Below, in pieces: positions 51,197 to 60,546 of a stretch of 64,000 bases of DNA (position 1 is the first letter of the stretch; each line of letters begins with the position of its first letter). The stretch spans positions 80,207 through 144,206 of the forward strand of contig CAJNDF010000007.1 in assembly GCA_905221455.1 (NCBI GenBank). Reading direction: 5' to 3'. The notes beneath the pieces were generated by a model. It ran no database searches. It saw nothing but the letters and a program-made list of their open reading frames with translations, and was not told the origin of the DNA. Made by a program: the position numbers and the translations under genes. The DNA comes from a bacterium (GTDB taxonomy: Bacteria > Bacillota > Bacilli > Lactobacillales > Streptococcaceae).

Positions 51197-52525
51197 TTAT
51201 ACCCATTCACCGTTGGCATTTACATAGTAGCCATCGACTGTAGTATTTACTGCAAGGGCACCTGAACTATAAGCATAGTACCACTTACCGCCTACTTGGA
51301 ACCAACCAGTTACCATAGCACCTGAGCCTTTGAGGTAGTACCATGAATCACCTACTTTAGCCCAACCTGTTTGCATAGCACCTGAACCGTTTAGATAGTA
51401 CCAAGTGCTACCATCTTGCAACCAACCTGTTTGCATTTCGCCTGAACCGTTTAGGTAATACCAAGTGCTACCATCTTTAACCCACCATTTTTGCATGATG
51501 CCTTCAGCGTTAAAGTAATACCACTTACCGCCATCTTGTAACCAGCCAACTTGACGTTTACCTTCTTTATTCACATAAATCCAGTTACTATCAACTTTAT
51601 TCCAGCCAGCTTTTGTATTAGATTCATCTGTTAAGAAATATGTTTTACCATCAACGGTAATTTCCCCAAACTTACGTTCACCTTCTTCAGTGACATAGTA
51701 ATACTTGTCGCCAGAACCCTTAATAAGACCTGTCTTACGCTCACCTTCTGCTGTGATATAATACCATTTGCCATCACTATCTTTTACAATACCTGACTTG
51801 GTTGTACCATCTTCAGCAAAGAAGTACCATTTAGCATCTACCTTATGAGCTCCAGTTGTCACAATACCTGCTTTAACGAAATAAGTTTTATCGTTTTCTG
51901 AGATAATTTCTGTTTTACGAGCACCGCTTTCGTCAAAGTAATATGTTTTTGAACCTACTTTAATAAAACCAGTTTTCTTAACCCCCTGTTGGTCAAGGAA
52001 ATAGCGCTCAGAGTCGTTTTCAATAACTCCACGAGCCATGATACCTGTTTCAGCATCAAAATAGTAAGTCTTGCCATCAACATTAGCCCAACCTTTTACA
52101 GGATTTCCTTTATAGTAAAGATAACGATTACCAGCAGACACACGCCATTTTACATCTTTATCAGAAGTTTTATAGCCCTGAGTATTCAACTCACTGACGG
52201 AAGCATCAGGATTATTTACAAAATCATCAATCTTTGTCCCTTTCTCAACGAATAAGTAGTATTTTCTTCCTCCTTCAACATAGGCACGTTGAAATTCAAA
52301 TCCCTCAATTGTTGGATGTTTAGAAATTGGCTGATTCCCATCTTCAAAAAATACTGTCTTACGTTCTTGTGAACGACCATTAATCACTGTGACCCACTCA
52401 GTTCTATAAACAACTTCTTCCGCACTTACTGGACGAGCTGTAATTGCAGAGTAACTGGTCAAAACTGCTGCACTTGCCATTGTCAAACTAGCTACTGCTA
52501 GAGCTAAAGCTTTTTTATTTTTCAT
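51197..52525 (-). CDS. Choline-binding protein with long repeat region and short unique N-terminus
   Basis: The 442-residue protein starts with a signal peptide (about 1-35, ending RPVSAEE). A unique part of about 95 residues follows (VVYRTEWVTVINGRSQERKT, then GGRKYYLFVEKGTKIDDFV). The rest is about fifteen choline-binding or glucan-binding-like repeats, from KWRVSAGNRYLYYKGNPVKG on. VVYRTEWV resembles NVVRTEWVKDDNG of the next protein. I chose ATG 52525 because GGAG lies nine bases upstream, inside a possible upstream start at 52540. Confidence 0.82.
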   Translation of the reverse strand: MKNKKALALAVASLTMASAAVLTSYSAITARPVSAEEVVYRTEWVTVINGRSQERKTVFFEDGNQPISKHPTIEGFEFQRAYVEGGRKYYLFVEKGTKIDDFVNNPDASVSELNTQGYKTSDKDVKWRVSAGNRYLYYKGNPVKGWANVDGKTYYFDAETGIMARGVIENDSERYFLDQQGVKKTGFIKVGSKTYYFDESGARKTEIISENDKTYFVKAGIVTTGAHKVDAKWYFFAEDGTTKSGIVKDSDGKWYYITAEGERKTGLIKGSGDKYYYVTEEGERKFGEITVDGKTYFLTDESNTKAGWNKVDSNWIYVNKEGKRQVGWLQDGGKWYYFNAEGIMQKWWVKDGSTWYYLNGSGEMQTGWLQDGSTWYYLNGSGAMQTGWAKVGDSWYYLKGSGAMVTGWFQVGGKWYYAYSSGALAVNTTVDGYYVNANGEWV

Positions 52526-52665
52526 ATGAGCATTCTCCATGTTTAAAATTTTAGGCAATAAACCTAGTTTCATTGTATCTTATTTTTTAAAAAAATTCTA
52601 AGAAAAACTGAACTTTTAATTAAAAAAGGTTCTTCAACCCACTATAGTTGACAAAGAGCCAAAAT

Positions 52666-52694
52666 AAAAAGCAGAAGAAATCTCCTGCTTTTTT
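52666..52694 (-). terminator. Terminator of the 327-residue choline-binding protein gene
   Basis: AAAAAGCAG / CTGCTTTTT stem with A/T flanks; T-run on the minus strand. Confidence 0.75.
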
Positions 52695-52706
52695 GATTAA
52701 ACTAAA

Positions 52707-53690
52707 TTAGTTAACCCATTCACCGTTTCCGTTTACAGTGTAGCCACCTACAGTAGTGTTTACTGCAAGGGCACCTGAAGCGTTAACATAGTACCATTTA
52801 TCTTTAACTTGGAACCATTGGCTAGCTTTCATAGCACCTGATGCTTCAAGGAAGTACCAAGTTCCACCAACGTTAACCCAACCAGTTTGCATTACACCTG
52901 ATTTGTTTAAGTAGTACCAAGTTCCACCAACGTTAACCCAACCAGTTTGCATTTCACCTTTTTCATTTAGGTAGTACCAGTTTTCATCAATTTGTTTCCA
53001 ACCAGTAACTTGTTTGTTATCTTCATAGTAGTACCATACGCCGTTGTCATCTTTAACCCACTCAGTACGAACAACGTTATAAGTGTCAGTTTTTTCGATT
53101 GTCAACTCACCGTTAACAAACATGTCTGAACCTTCACGTACAACTTCTTCTGCATCAAGTAGAGTACCTACTGTAAGTTTATCAGGAACAAAGTAACCTC
53201 TTGGAGCTTGATCAACACGGTAAACTACATAACCACCGTTTTCAACAGCAAACTCAACATCACCTGCTGCGTCAGTAGTTCCTTCAATTAAAGCTGGTTT
53301 TTTGTAGTTGTCAAAGTCTTCTGGTGTTGTGTATACTAAAGCAGCTACTTTAACACCCGCTACAGGGTTACCTTGTACATCTTTAACATGTACACGAACA
53401 TGAGTACCATTACCAAATACATCTGGTAAAACCTTACCATCTTTACCGATACGATTTCTTACAGCGTATGGGTTTGTAACTGGAGTTGCTGGTTTGTATT
53501 GGTCAGCATCAGCAACTACACCAGTGTGAGCTGAAACAACTGTGTTTCCGCTATAGTTAGCTTGATCGATTTTACCAGTAAGTGGGTTTACACGACCACT
53601 ACTATAACCGTTGTTACCATCAGCTGAAACAGCTTGTACAGCACCAAATGCTGCAAGAGCGACTGCACTTGTCAATAAAACTTTTTTCAT
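52707..53690 (-). CDS. Choline-binding protein with prealbumin-like (SpaA/Cna-B type) domain
   Basis: The 327-residue protein has a signal peptide (about 1-23, ending QAVSADG). Residues about 70-185 hold an Ig-like fold of the SpaA/Cna-B kind: HVRVHVKDVQGNPVAGVKVA, then TTDAAGDVEFAVENGGYVVY. Five to six choline-binding repeats and the NGNGEWVN tail follow. It is probably a surface protein on teichoic acid. ATG 53690 is used (AAAGGAGAT upstream) although the frame is open for 30 more codons. It has the strongest promoter of the group. Confidence 0.86.
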   Translation of the reverse strand: MKKVLLTSAVALAAFGAVQAVSADGNNGYSSGRVNPLTGKIDQANYSGNTVVSAHTGVVADADQYKPATPVTNPYAVRNRIGKDGKVLPDVFGNGTHVRVHVKDVQGNPVAGVKVAALVYTTPEDFDNYKKPALIEGTTDAAGDVEFAVENGGYVVYRVDQAPRGYFVPDKLTVGTLLDAEEVVREGSDMFVNGELTIEKTDTYNVVRTEWVKDDNGVWYYYEDNKQVTGWKQIDENWYYLNEKGEMQTGWVNVGGTWYYLNKSGVMQTGWVNVGGTWYFLEASGAMKASQWFQVKDKWYYVNASGALAVNTTVGGYTVNGNGEWVN

Positions 53691-53751
53691 CGTTTTATCT
53701 CCTTTGTTTTTCTTTAAAATATTTTTTCGTAAGACTATCTTACTACCATAC

Positions 53752-53780
53752 ATTATATAAATATTTGTAGGACTTGTCAA
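53752..53780 (-). promoter_or_regulatory. Consensus sigma-A promoter of the SpaA-type choline-binding protein gene
   Basis: TTGACA, 17 bp, TATAAT: full consensus on the minus strand, about 60 bp before the start. The rest of the 53691-54065 spacer has a small hairpin (GTGAAAATCTCAC near 53881) and nothing else I can support. Confidence 0.85.
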
Positions 53781-54065
53781 GGTTTTTCTTCGATTTTTTA
53801 AACTTTTCAGCTATTTTTCAAAAAAGGTTAAAAAAACGTCTTTGTGAGATGAAATACCCTTCAAATACCGTATCTCCCAAGTGAAAATCTCACAAATTTC
53901 TTAAACCTTGAGTCAAACCTCACATATCTAATCCACATAGATAGTTAGACAGAACTCACTTCTATGATATTATCTTATAACCCCTTCCAAATGTCAAGCA
54001 AAAATGGCAAGTATTTTGGAAATAACTCGCCATTCCATTAACTTTCTACTATTTAAAATGTGACC

Positions 54066-54335
54066 TCATAGCAAGGACTCAAACTCAGCGACGGTCATGC
54101 CCAACTGTTGGCTGGCAACCTCAGGTGTCAGAAGACCTTGACGGACTAGATTTAGTAGCATAGACAAACTTCCTTCAACTTTTCCATGCTCCAGTCCCTG
54201 TTCAATCCCCTCAGATCGACCACGTTCAAGACCACGCTCTAAACCTTGTTCGATGCCTTCCGCTCTAGCTGTTTCCAAGGCATAGTCCTGTGCTAACAAG
54301 GCTTGTTCTTCTCGCATACGTATTTGGCTAAACAT
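54066..54335 (-). CDS. Rpn C-terminal cassette of the right locus
   Basis: The start at ATG 54335 (MFSQIRMREEQALLAQDYAL), with GAGGAGGACAGGAAA upstream, gives 89 residues. The tail has GIEQGLERGLERGRSEGIEQ and then GLEHGKVEGSLSMLLNLVRQ, unlike the full gene. The sequence from 54336 to about 54495 is the preceding part of the rpn gene without a good start. It matches the cassettes at 46.4-47.1 kb in opposite orientation. Confidence 0.52.
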   Translation of the reverse strand: MFSQIRMREEQALLAQDYALETARAEGIEQGLERGLERGRSEGIEQGLEHGKVEGSLSMLLNLVRQGLLTPEVASQQLGMTVAEFESLL

Positions 54336-54491
54336 TTTCCTGTCCTCCTCGGACCAGCTCTTGTAGTCCAGCATTTGGTCTGCTTGGCTGATGGCTCGCT
54401 CGGGTTGCTGGGTAAAGGGTTTGTTCCCGAAAAACTCCAACCAAAGCTTGCGAATCTTATCTTTACTGGTTTCTCTGTATTTTTTTAGTTC

Positions 54492-54800
54492 TTATTTGCG
54501 ATGCTCTTTCAATAGTTCTTCAAACTCAGAGACAGTCATACCCAACTGCTGGCTAGCAACCTCAGGTGTTAGAAGACCTTGACGAACGAGATTTACTAGA
54601 CCTACTTTTAATCCCTCTTCGATACCCTCTGCTCGTCCTCGTTCCAGTCCTTGTTCCAGTCCTTGTTCAATCCCCTCAGCACGGCCACGTTCAAGGCCAC
54701 GCTCTAGACCTTGTTCGATACCCTCCACCCTAGCAGTTTCCAAGGCATAGTCATGAGCGAGTAAGGCTTGTTCTTCACGTCTGCGTTGTTCACTAAACAT
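54492..54800 (-). CDS. Possible intragenic RpnS-like short protein of the right rpn gene
   Basis: In-frame ATG 54800, in the same place (codon 227) as in the left copy and with the same strong ribosome-binding site. It gives 102 residues including all heptad-like repeats. Confidence 0.48.
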   Translation of the reverse strand: MFSEQRRREEQALLAHDYALETARVEGIEQGLERGLERGRAEGIEQGLEQGLERGRAEGIEEGLKVGLVNLVRQGLLTPEVASQQLGMTVSEFEELLKEHRK

Positions 54801-55478
54801 TTTCCTATCCTCCTCGGACCAGCTCTTGTAGTCTAGCAGTTGGTCTGCTTGGCTGATGGCTCGCTCGGGTTGTTGAGTAAAGGGCTTGTTCCCAAAAAAT
54901 TCCAACCACGGTTTGCGAATGCTATCTTTGCTGGTTTCTCTGTATTTTTTTAGTTCCAAGAATGCCATCTTGACTAGATGGTTTTCTTGACTGTTATTTG
55001 TAATAGTTAATACCTCACCTGTCGTATCCTCTCGCATGCTAAAACTATGAAAAGCCAAGTCATCTGAGAAGTAGTTGCTATCCACGATTGCGATAGCATA
55101 TACTGGTGCGATGTGCTTGTAACTCTGATGAGTATCACCTTCTCGTTGGCGAATTTTTTCAAGGTTTTGATTGACCTGACTACATAGATAAGCCCACAAA
55201 CGATTGATGAAAAAATTCTGATGATGCACCTGAATCTCAATAATTACTTGAGTTCCATTATCTAGCTCCGCCAAGACGTCTATACTTGTATAGAAATCTT
55301 GGGCTGAATAAGGTAGGGAAGGTAGTACATGAATGTTACTTCCCTCCAAAATAGTCACATTTTTGGCTGGTAAATCCAGCATATCGCGGATAAATTGACA
55401 AGTGATCTCTGGATTGCTAAAAATCTTCTTAGCAACCAAATCGTTAGTCGGGCTGATGCCCGGATGACGTATAGACAT
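54492..55478 (-). CDS. Rpn-family recombination-promoting nuclease, right copy
   Basis: The 328-residue protein matches the left copy over residues 1-226 with few changes. The same PD-(D/E)XK core (SIDVLAELDNGTQVIIEIQV) is present. The C-terminal tail is longer by 32 residues because of extra GLERGRAEGIEQ-type repeats (heptad-like). ATG 55478 has AAAGGAGAAG upstream. The CIN-box and palindrome are kept. An internal start at ATG 54800 with GAGGAGGATAGGAAA would give 102 residues. Confidence 0.8.
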   Translation of the reverse strand: MSIRHPGISPTNDLVAKKIFSNPEITCQFIRDMLDLPAKNVTILEGSNIHVLPSLPYSAQDFYTSIDVLAELDNGTQVIIEIQVHHQNFFINRLWAYLCSQVNQNLEKIRQREGDTHQSYKHIAPVYAIAIVDSNYFSDDLAFHSFSMREDTTGEVLTITNNSQENHLVKMAFLELKKYRETSKDSIRKPWLEFFGNKPFTQQPERAISQADQLLDYKSWSEEDRKMFSEQRRREEQALLAHDYALETARVEGIEQGLERGLERGRAEGIEQGLEQGLERGRAEGIEEGLKVGLVNLVRQGLLTPEVASQQLGMTVSEFEELLKEHRK

Positions 55479-55510
55479 ATTTCTTCTCCTTTCATTATAG
55501 CACATTTTTA

Positions 55511-55529
55511 AATCTAGGTTTACTAGATT
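55511..55529. promoter_or_regulatory. Palindrome upstream of the right rpn gene
   Basis: AATCTAG-GTTTA-CTAGATT, reverse orientation of the left one (45434-45452). Confidence 0.5.
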
Positions 55530-55546
55530 CTCTGCTACTACTTATT

Positions 55547-55554
55547 TATTCGCA
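55547..55554 (-). promoter_or_regulatory. CIN-box upstream of the right rpn gene
   Basis: TTTTGCGAATAAATAAG on the minus strand contains TGCGAATA, matching TNCGAATA. Confidence 0.6.
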
Positions 55555-55596
55555 AAAGAGACGAAAAAAACCTGAGAATTATCTCAGGCTTGGTTA

Positions 55597-56565
55597 TTAA
55601 ATCTTTTTCTCAATGCTGAAAAGTGGAGAAAGTGGGCGTTTTTCATGGATACGCACGATAGCATCTCCCAAGAGATGAGCGATTGAAATCTGCTCAATCT
55701 TATCAATCAAGCGCTCTTCTGGCAGATAGATGGTATCCAAAACAACCAATTTCTTAATAGCTGATTTTTGGATATTGCCCATAGCAGGACCAGAAAGAAC
55801 TGGGTGCGTACAGCTTGCATAGACTTCAACAGCACCAGCTTCTGCAAGGGCATCTGCAGCGTGACAAATGGTTCCAGCCGTATCAATCATATCATCAATC
55901 AAGATACAAGTCTTGCCTTCGACCTTACCGATGATGTTCATGACTTCACTAGTATTCATCTTATCAACGCTACGTCGTTTGTCAATGATAGCAATAGATG
56001 TTTTCAAAAATTCTGCCAACTTACGGGCACGAGTCACCCCTCCATGGTCTGGGCTGACAACCACATAGTCAGAACCAACCATACCACGACGCTCAAAATA
56101 ATCCGCAATCAGAGGAGCACCCATCAAGTGATCCACAGGAATATCAAAGAATCCTTGAATCTGCGCAGCATGCAAGTCGATTGTCAATAGACGATCCACT
56201 CCAGCTACTTCAAGCATATTTGCCACAAGTTTTGAAGTGATTGGCTCACGCGCTCTCGCCTTTCTATCCTGACGTGCATACCCATAGTAAGGCATGACAA
56301 CATTGACAGATTCTGCACTCGCACGCTTCAAAGCATCTACCATAATCAAAATTTCAAGCAGATTGTCATTTACAGGCGAACTAGTTGATTGTAGGATAAA
56401 GACGTGTTTCCCACGGATTGATTCTTCGATGTTGACCTGAATCTCTCCATCTGAAAATTGGCGAACACTTGATTTCCCCAACTCTATCCCAATCTCCTGC
56501 GCCACACGTTCTGCCAATTCTTTATTAGAAGAAAGGGCAAACAGCTTTAAATCAGAAAAAGACAT
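55597..56565 (-). CDS. prs: Ribose-phosphate pyrophosphokinase
   Basis: The 322-residue enzyme makes PRPP from ribose 5-phosphate and ATP and so feeds the purine route encoded at 11.7-26.3 kb. Motifs: [40 protein letters not shown] and the PRPP loop [18 protein letters not shown] chose ATG 56565 with CGGAGGAAAT upstream; 13 codons further up are outside the family start. This gene flanks the choline-binding protein island on the right, as polA does on the left. Confidence 0.95.
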   Translation of the reverse strand: MSFSDLKLFALSSNKELAERVAQEIGIELGKSSVRQFSDGEIQVNIEESIRGKHVFILQSTSSPVNDNLLEILIMVDALKRASAESVNVVMPYYGYARQDRKARAREPITSKLVANMLEVAGVDRLLTIDLHAAQIQGFFDIPVDHLMGAPLIADYFERRGMVGSDYVVVSPDHGGVTRARKLAEFLKTSIAIIDKRRSVDKMNTSEVMNIIGKVEGKTCILIDDMIDTAGTICHAADALAEAGAVEVYASCTHPVLSGPAMGNIQKSAIKKLVVLDTIYLPEERLIDKIEQISIAHLLGDAIVRIHEKRPLSPLFSIEKKI

Positions 56566-56710
56566 GATTTCCTCCGGTATATATGTATCGCTTGTGCTTT
56601 TCACAAGATTTTTCCATCTACCATTGTAGCGCTTTTTACACTATTTTTCAATCAAAAATAAAAGAAGGGCACCATATTTGTACCCTTGCATCATTCTTTT
56701 GAAAAATATT

Positions 56711-57526
56711 CTAGTTCATTATCTCATCGTTCTTCTCAACAAAGCGATAAGCCTGATAAAAACCATAGAGAGTAATAGCCGTCACCACTGGAATCGCTAA
56801 AGGCAACTCTGTCTCCAACTCCACAAAAGGAGAGTTAAACAAGAAATGAGTTCCCAAGGCTAAACCTAGGAAAATAAGCCCCTCTTTCTTGCCAACCTTC
56901 TGTCCTTTATAAGCTCTGTAAAGCAAGTAAACCCCTACTACAGCCAAACCTGAAAAAGTCCAGTGAGAAGCAATTCCTGAGATGATACGCTCTAAAATTC
57001 TCGAAATAGTAAAGTCAAATCCCTCTGGCAAATCCGTACGAATATAGCCAATATCCTCAATCATTTGGAATCCCAAACCAGAAGCAATCCCTAGTAAAAA
57101 CAAAGATTTTAATTTTCGTACAGGAACCAAAGCCAAAACAAAGACAAGTGGCAACAATTTCAAGGGTTCTTCTACCAAAGGAGCCACAATAGCACTTTCA
57201 AAGGCATTTAAAAATGCACTATCTGGGAAAAGAATACCCAGTAAATCATGGATATAGGTATTAGCAAAGCTAGACAACCATCCTGAGAGGAACATCCCAC
57301 CCAATAAAGACAAGATCAAGGCCTTCTTTGGCAATTCCCATTTTTTCCCAATACGGAAAAGGAAATAAAGAGCCGGAATCATGTAAAAGAGAGCTAGAAA
57401 GATAGAAACTCCCATTAGTCTATATTCCGCAGCTGACATCGAGCCATCCGTATAGTAGATGGTTTCATACTGTAAACCAATACATAGCAATAAAATAAAA
57501 ATAAATAAAATACTGTTTTTCTTCAT
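56711..57526 (-). CDS. PrsW-family intramembrane metalloprotease-like protein
   Basis: The 271-residue protein has about seven membrane segments and the PrsW/CPBP-type motifs: EE in APLVEEPLKLL, then GLGFQMIEDIGY and a later His in GIASHWTFSG and GLALGTHFLFNS. In Bacillus PrsW cleaves the anti-sigma factor RsiW; here the substrate is unknown. It is separate from its neighbours and follows carbonic anhydrase on the same strand. Confidence 0.82.
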   Translation of the reverse strand: MKKNSILFIFILLLCIGLQYETIYYTDGSMSAAEYRLMGVSIFLALFYMIPALYFLFRIGKKWELPKKALILSLLGGMFLSGWLSSFANTYIHDLLGILFPDSAFLNAFESAIVAPLVEEPLKLLPLVFVLALVPVRKLKSLFLLGIASGLGFQMIEDIGYIRTDLPEGFDFTISRILERIISGIASHWTFSGLAVVGVYLLYRAYKGQKVGKKEGLIFLGLALGTHFLFNSPFVELETELPLAIPVVTAITLYGFYQAYRFVEKNDEIMN

Positions 57527-57550
57527 ACACTTTCTTTCTAAATGAATTTT

Positions 57551-58048
57551 TTACAATTCCACGACTGTCATACTTCCTGTATCCACATCGTAAATAGCAC
57601 CAGAGATAATGACATCGTCTGGTATTAGGGGAGATTCGATAAGCAGTTGCATGTCCTCGCGTACACTCTCCTCTATATCTTGGAAGGGTAAGAAGTCCTG
57701 GTCTGACACATCGACACCTAGTTCCTCTTTCAGATACTCCTGAAAAGGACCATTTTCAAAGGTCTGAGCACCACAGTCTGTATGGTGCAACACCACAATC
57801 TCTCTTGTCCCCATTTGTTGCTGGGAAATCACCAGCGAACGAATCATGTCCTCGGTCACTCGACCACCTGCATTCCGCAAGATATGAGCATCCCCAAGTG
57901 CCAAACCTAAAGCTTGCGCAACGTGCAAACGTGAGTCCATACAGGTCACAATAGCTACTCTTGTTTTGGGTTTAAGTGGCAAATTTAACTGCCCATGTAG
58001 GGCAACATAAGCCTGATTGGCTTGCATAAACTGTTCAAAATACGACAC
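57551..58048 (-). CDS. Beta-carbonic anhydrase
   Basis: The 165-residue enzyme interconverts CO2 and bicarbonate. Zinc ligands: Cys in TCMDSRL (with the Asp-Arg pair), His and Cys in VVLHHTDCG. Bicarbonate is needed by purK, among others. I chose GTG 58048 because GGAGG lies five bases upstream; further codons up to 58117 would overlap the radA end. Length matches the family form of pneumococci. Confidence 0.9.
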   Translation of the reverse strand: MSYFEQFMQANQAYVALHGQLNLPLKPKTRVAIVTCMDSRLHVAQALGLALGDAHILRNAGGRVTEDMIRSLVISQQQMGTREIVVLHHTDCGAQTFENGPFQEYLKEELGVDVSDQDFLPFQDIEESVREDMQLLIESPLIPDDVIISGAIYDVDTGSMTVVEL

Positions 58049-58120
58049 GATTCCCTCCTTGAAAATTTGATAGTCAAATATTTCTCCTATCTTATCATTT
58101 TTAAGAGGATTTGTCACGGA

Positions 58121-59482
58121 TTATGCAAAGACCTTTTTCAAAACCTCCTGAATGGTTGTCACACCAATGACCTGAATTTCCTTGGGAGGAGTGATTCCTG
58201 TCAAAGAATTTTTCGGTACATAGATCTTAGTAAAGCCCAGTTTAGCAGCTTCATTAATGCGTTGTTCGATACGATTTACGCGCCGAATTTCTCCTGTCAA
58301 GCCCAGTTCGCCTACAAAACATTCCTGAGGATTAGTTGGCTTGTCCTTGTAGCTCGAAGCAATGGCAACAGCAACGGCCAAGTCTATCGCAGGTTCATCC
58401 AATTTGACACCACCAGCAGATTTGAGATAGGCATCCTGATTTTGCAAGAGAAGCCCTGCACGCTTTTCCAAAACAGCCATAATCAGACTCGCACGATTAA
58501 AATCAAGTCCCGTCGTCGTACGCTTGGCATTTCCAAACATGGTCGGTGTCACCAAAGCCTGAACCTCCGCCAAAATCGGACGCGTCCCTTCCATGGTCAC
58601 AACGATGGAGGAACCAGTCGCCCCATCCAAACGCTCTTCTAAGAAAACTTGACTCGGATTGAGTACCTCAACCAAACCGCCCGACTGCATCTCAAAAATC
58701 CCAATCTCATTAGTGGAACCAAAACGGTTTTTGACCGCTCTCAAAATACGAAAGGTATGGTGGCGTTCCCCTTCAAAGTAAAGCACCGTATCCACCATAT
58801 GCTCTAGCATACGAGGACCAGCCAAGGTTCCTTCCTTAGTCACATGACCTACGATAAAGATGGCAATATTATTGGTCTTGGCCAGTTGCATGAGTTCAGC
58901 AGTCACCTCACGCACTTGAGAAACAGATCCCTGCACCCCTGAAATCTCAGGAGACATAATGGTTTGGATAGAGTCAATAATGAGGAAGTCTGGTTGGATG
59001 CGCTCTACCTCAGCACGGACACTCTGCATATTGGTCTCTGCATAGAGATAAAACTCGCTATCGATATCACCCAAGCGCTCTGCTCGCAGTTTAATCTGCT
59101 GGGCAGACTCCTCCCCACTGACATAGAGAACAGTTCCCACTTGAGACAGCTGAGTTGAAACTTGTAGGAGAAGAGTTGATTTCCCAATCCCAGGATCCCC
59201 ACCGATGAGAACGAGACTTCCTGGTACCACTCCGCCTCCAAGTACACGATTGAATTCCTCCATCTCTGTCTTAGTTCGATTGACATTGATGGAAGTTACC
59301 TCAGCCAGTTTCATGGGCTTGGTTTTCTCACCTGTCAAGGACACACGTGCATTCTTTACCTCGGCAACCTCAACCTCTTCTACAAAAGAAGACCAAGACC
59401 CACAGTTGGGACAACGACCCAGATATTTAGGGGAATTATACCCACAATTTTGACATACAAATGTCGCTTTTTTCTTTGCGAT
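58121..59482 (-). CDS. radA: DNA recombination ATPase/helicase RadA
   Basis: The 453-residue protein extends D-loops in transformation and repair. Domains: four-Cys zinc finger (CQNCGYNSP and CPNCGSW), RecA-like ATPase with Walker [11 protein letters not shown], the KNRFGSTNE motif, and a Lon-like end. There is no ATG, GTG or TTG before the zinc finger in frame; a stop lies eight codons upstream of ATC 59482. ATC 59482 with AGAGG upstream gives the normal length, so a non-canonical start is likely. It is downstream of dut and the phosphatase gene, an operon with a CIN-box. Confidence 0.9.
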   Translation of the reverse strand: MAKKKATFVCQNCGYNSPKYLGRCPNCGSWSSFVEEVEVAEVKNARVSLTGEKTKPMKLAEVTSINVNRTKTEMEEFNRVLGGGVVPGSLVLIGGDPGIGKSTLLLQVSTQLSQVGTVLYVSGEESAQQIKLRAERLGDIDSEFYLYAETNMQSVRAEVERIQPDFLIIDSIQTIMSPEISGVQGSVSQVREVTAELMQLAKTNNIAIFIVGHVTKEGTLAGPRMLEHMVDTVLYFEGERHHTFRILRAVKNRFGSTNEIGIFEMQSGGLVEVLNPSQVFLEERLDGATGSSIVVTMEGTRPILAEVQALVTPTMFGNAKRTTTGLDFNRASLIMAVLEKRAGLLLQNQDAYLKSAGGVKLDEPAIDLAVAVAIASSYKDKPTNPQECFVGELGLTGEIRRVNRIEQRINEAAKLGFTKIYVPKNSLTGITPPKEIQVIGVTTIQEVLKKVFA

Positions 59483-59495
59483 GATAAACCTCTTT

Positions 59496-60035
59496 CTATA
59501 TCTCTAACTCACACTCAATCACTTGACAAAAATCAATCTTCTCATTTGGCACAAACTGGCGCATGAGCATTCCGTGAGTTACAATGATAATAGTTTTATA
59601 ATTTTTATATTTTTCCAAAGCTCTTAAAAAACGATGACGCATCTCTAAATCAGTTTCATAGCGATAAGGAGAATCTTCAGATAAACCTCCTTGATGTTTT
59701 AGATAATATTCATGAGCTACCAATACACTAGTTAAATCAGAGTTAGTGCCATCTAAGTCTGGACGCCACTCATGAAAAAACGGCTCCACAAATAAGTCCA
59801 ATCCTGTTTCAACTGCTATATAATGGGCTGTTTCTAAAGCCCTCGTCACAGACGATGAAATAATAATCTCTGCCTTTCCAAAACATGCAGTTTTAGCAAC
59901 TTCTTTTGCCAGACTGCGACCTTTTCCTGTCAATGGTGCTAAATCACGACCAAAACCACTATAGAGTTGCGGATTTTCAAGTTTATCAAGCATACTATAA
60001 TCTGGCTCCCCGTGGCGTACAAAAATAATCTTCAT
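59496..60035 (-). CDS. Histidine phosphatase family protein
   Basis: The 179-residue protein has the RHG signature at its start ([12 protein letters not shown]) and the second catalytic His in [10 protein letters not shown], with Arg-rich context near RALETAHYI. Family members are small phosphatases or phosphoglycerate mutase-like enzymes; the substrate here is unknown. ATG 60035 begins one base after the dut stop, so it is coupled with dut; radA follows. Confidence 0.85.
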   Translation of the reverse strand: MKIIFVRHGEPDYSMLDKLENPQLYSGFGRDLAPLTGKGRSLAKEVAKTACFGKAEIIISSSVTRALETAHYIAVETGLDLFVEPFFHEWRPDLDGTNSDLTSVLVAHEYYLKHQGGLSEDSPYRYETDLEMRHRFLRALEKYKNYKTIIIVTHGMLMRQFVPNEKIDFCQVIECELEI

Positions 60036-60036
60036 T

Positions 60037-60480
60037 CTAGTGCCCTGTTGAACCAAAACCACCAGTTCGCACGCCATCAGCAGCATCTCCATCTGCAATT
60101 AAGAAAGGCGCAAAGACAGCCTGGACCACACGTTCCCCAACTTCGAGAATCACTTCTTGGTCTGTGATATTCTTCATCTGCGCAAAAATATGTCCCTCAT
60201 TCCCAGGATTTCCATAATAATCCCCATCAATGACCCCAACTGAATTAATCAAAACCAAGCCCTTCTTACGAGGATTTGAAGAGCGATCATAGAGATAGAG
60301 AACCTCAGTCGGCTGCATATAAGCCTTAACCCCTGTCGGAACCAAGACAATCTCTCCTGGTGCAATAACCGTACGCACTGCAACCTTTAAGTCGTAACCA
60401 GCTGCATGCGCTGTCTCACGCTTTGGCAATAAATTCTCATCTGTAAAACTCGAAACCAATTCAAAACCACGAATTTTCAT
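60037..60480 (-). CDS. dut: Deoxyuridine 5'-triphosphate nucleotidohydrolase
   Basis: The 147-residue enzyme removes dUTP. dUTPase motifs in order: AAGYDLKVA, DRSSNPRKKG, INSVGVIDGDYYGNPGNEG and the C-terminal Gly-rich arm DGVRTGGFGSTGH. It is the first gene of dut-phosphatase-radA, preceded by a CIN-box 49 bp upstream of ATG 60480. The late competence control agrees with the role of radA in transformation. Confidence 0.94.
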   Translation of the reverse strand: MKIRGFELVSSFTDENLLPKRETAHAAGYDLKVAVRTVIAPGEIVLVPTGVKAYMQPTEVLYLYDRSSNPRKKGLVLINSVGVIDGDYYGNPGNEGHIFAQMKNITDQEVILEVGERVVQAVFAPFLIADGDAADGVRTGGFGSTGH

Positions 60481-60528
60481 AATCTTCTCTTTTCTATTAT
60501 CATTTATTCTAGATTATTCTATCTTATT

Positions 60529-60536
60529 TATTCGGA
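60529..60536 (-). promoter_or_regulatory. CIN-box upstream of dut-radA
   Basis: CTTTTTCCGAATAAATAAG on the minus strand contains TCCGAATA. It lies right after the terminator of the SRP RNA gene. Confidence 0.68.
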
Positions 60537-60546
60537 AAAAGCACGA

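Larger units (their letters stand above)
54066..55529 (-). repeat. Right arm of the large inverted repeat (rpn locus)
   Basis: Near-identical to 45434-47158 in the other direction, with one cassette instead of two. Long enough (about 1 kb high similarity) for homologous recombination that would invert the 7-kb block between the arms. Confidence 0.85.
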
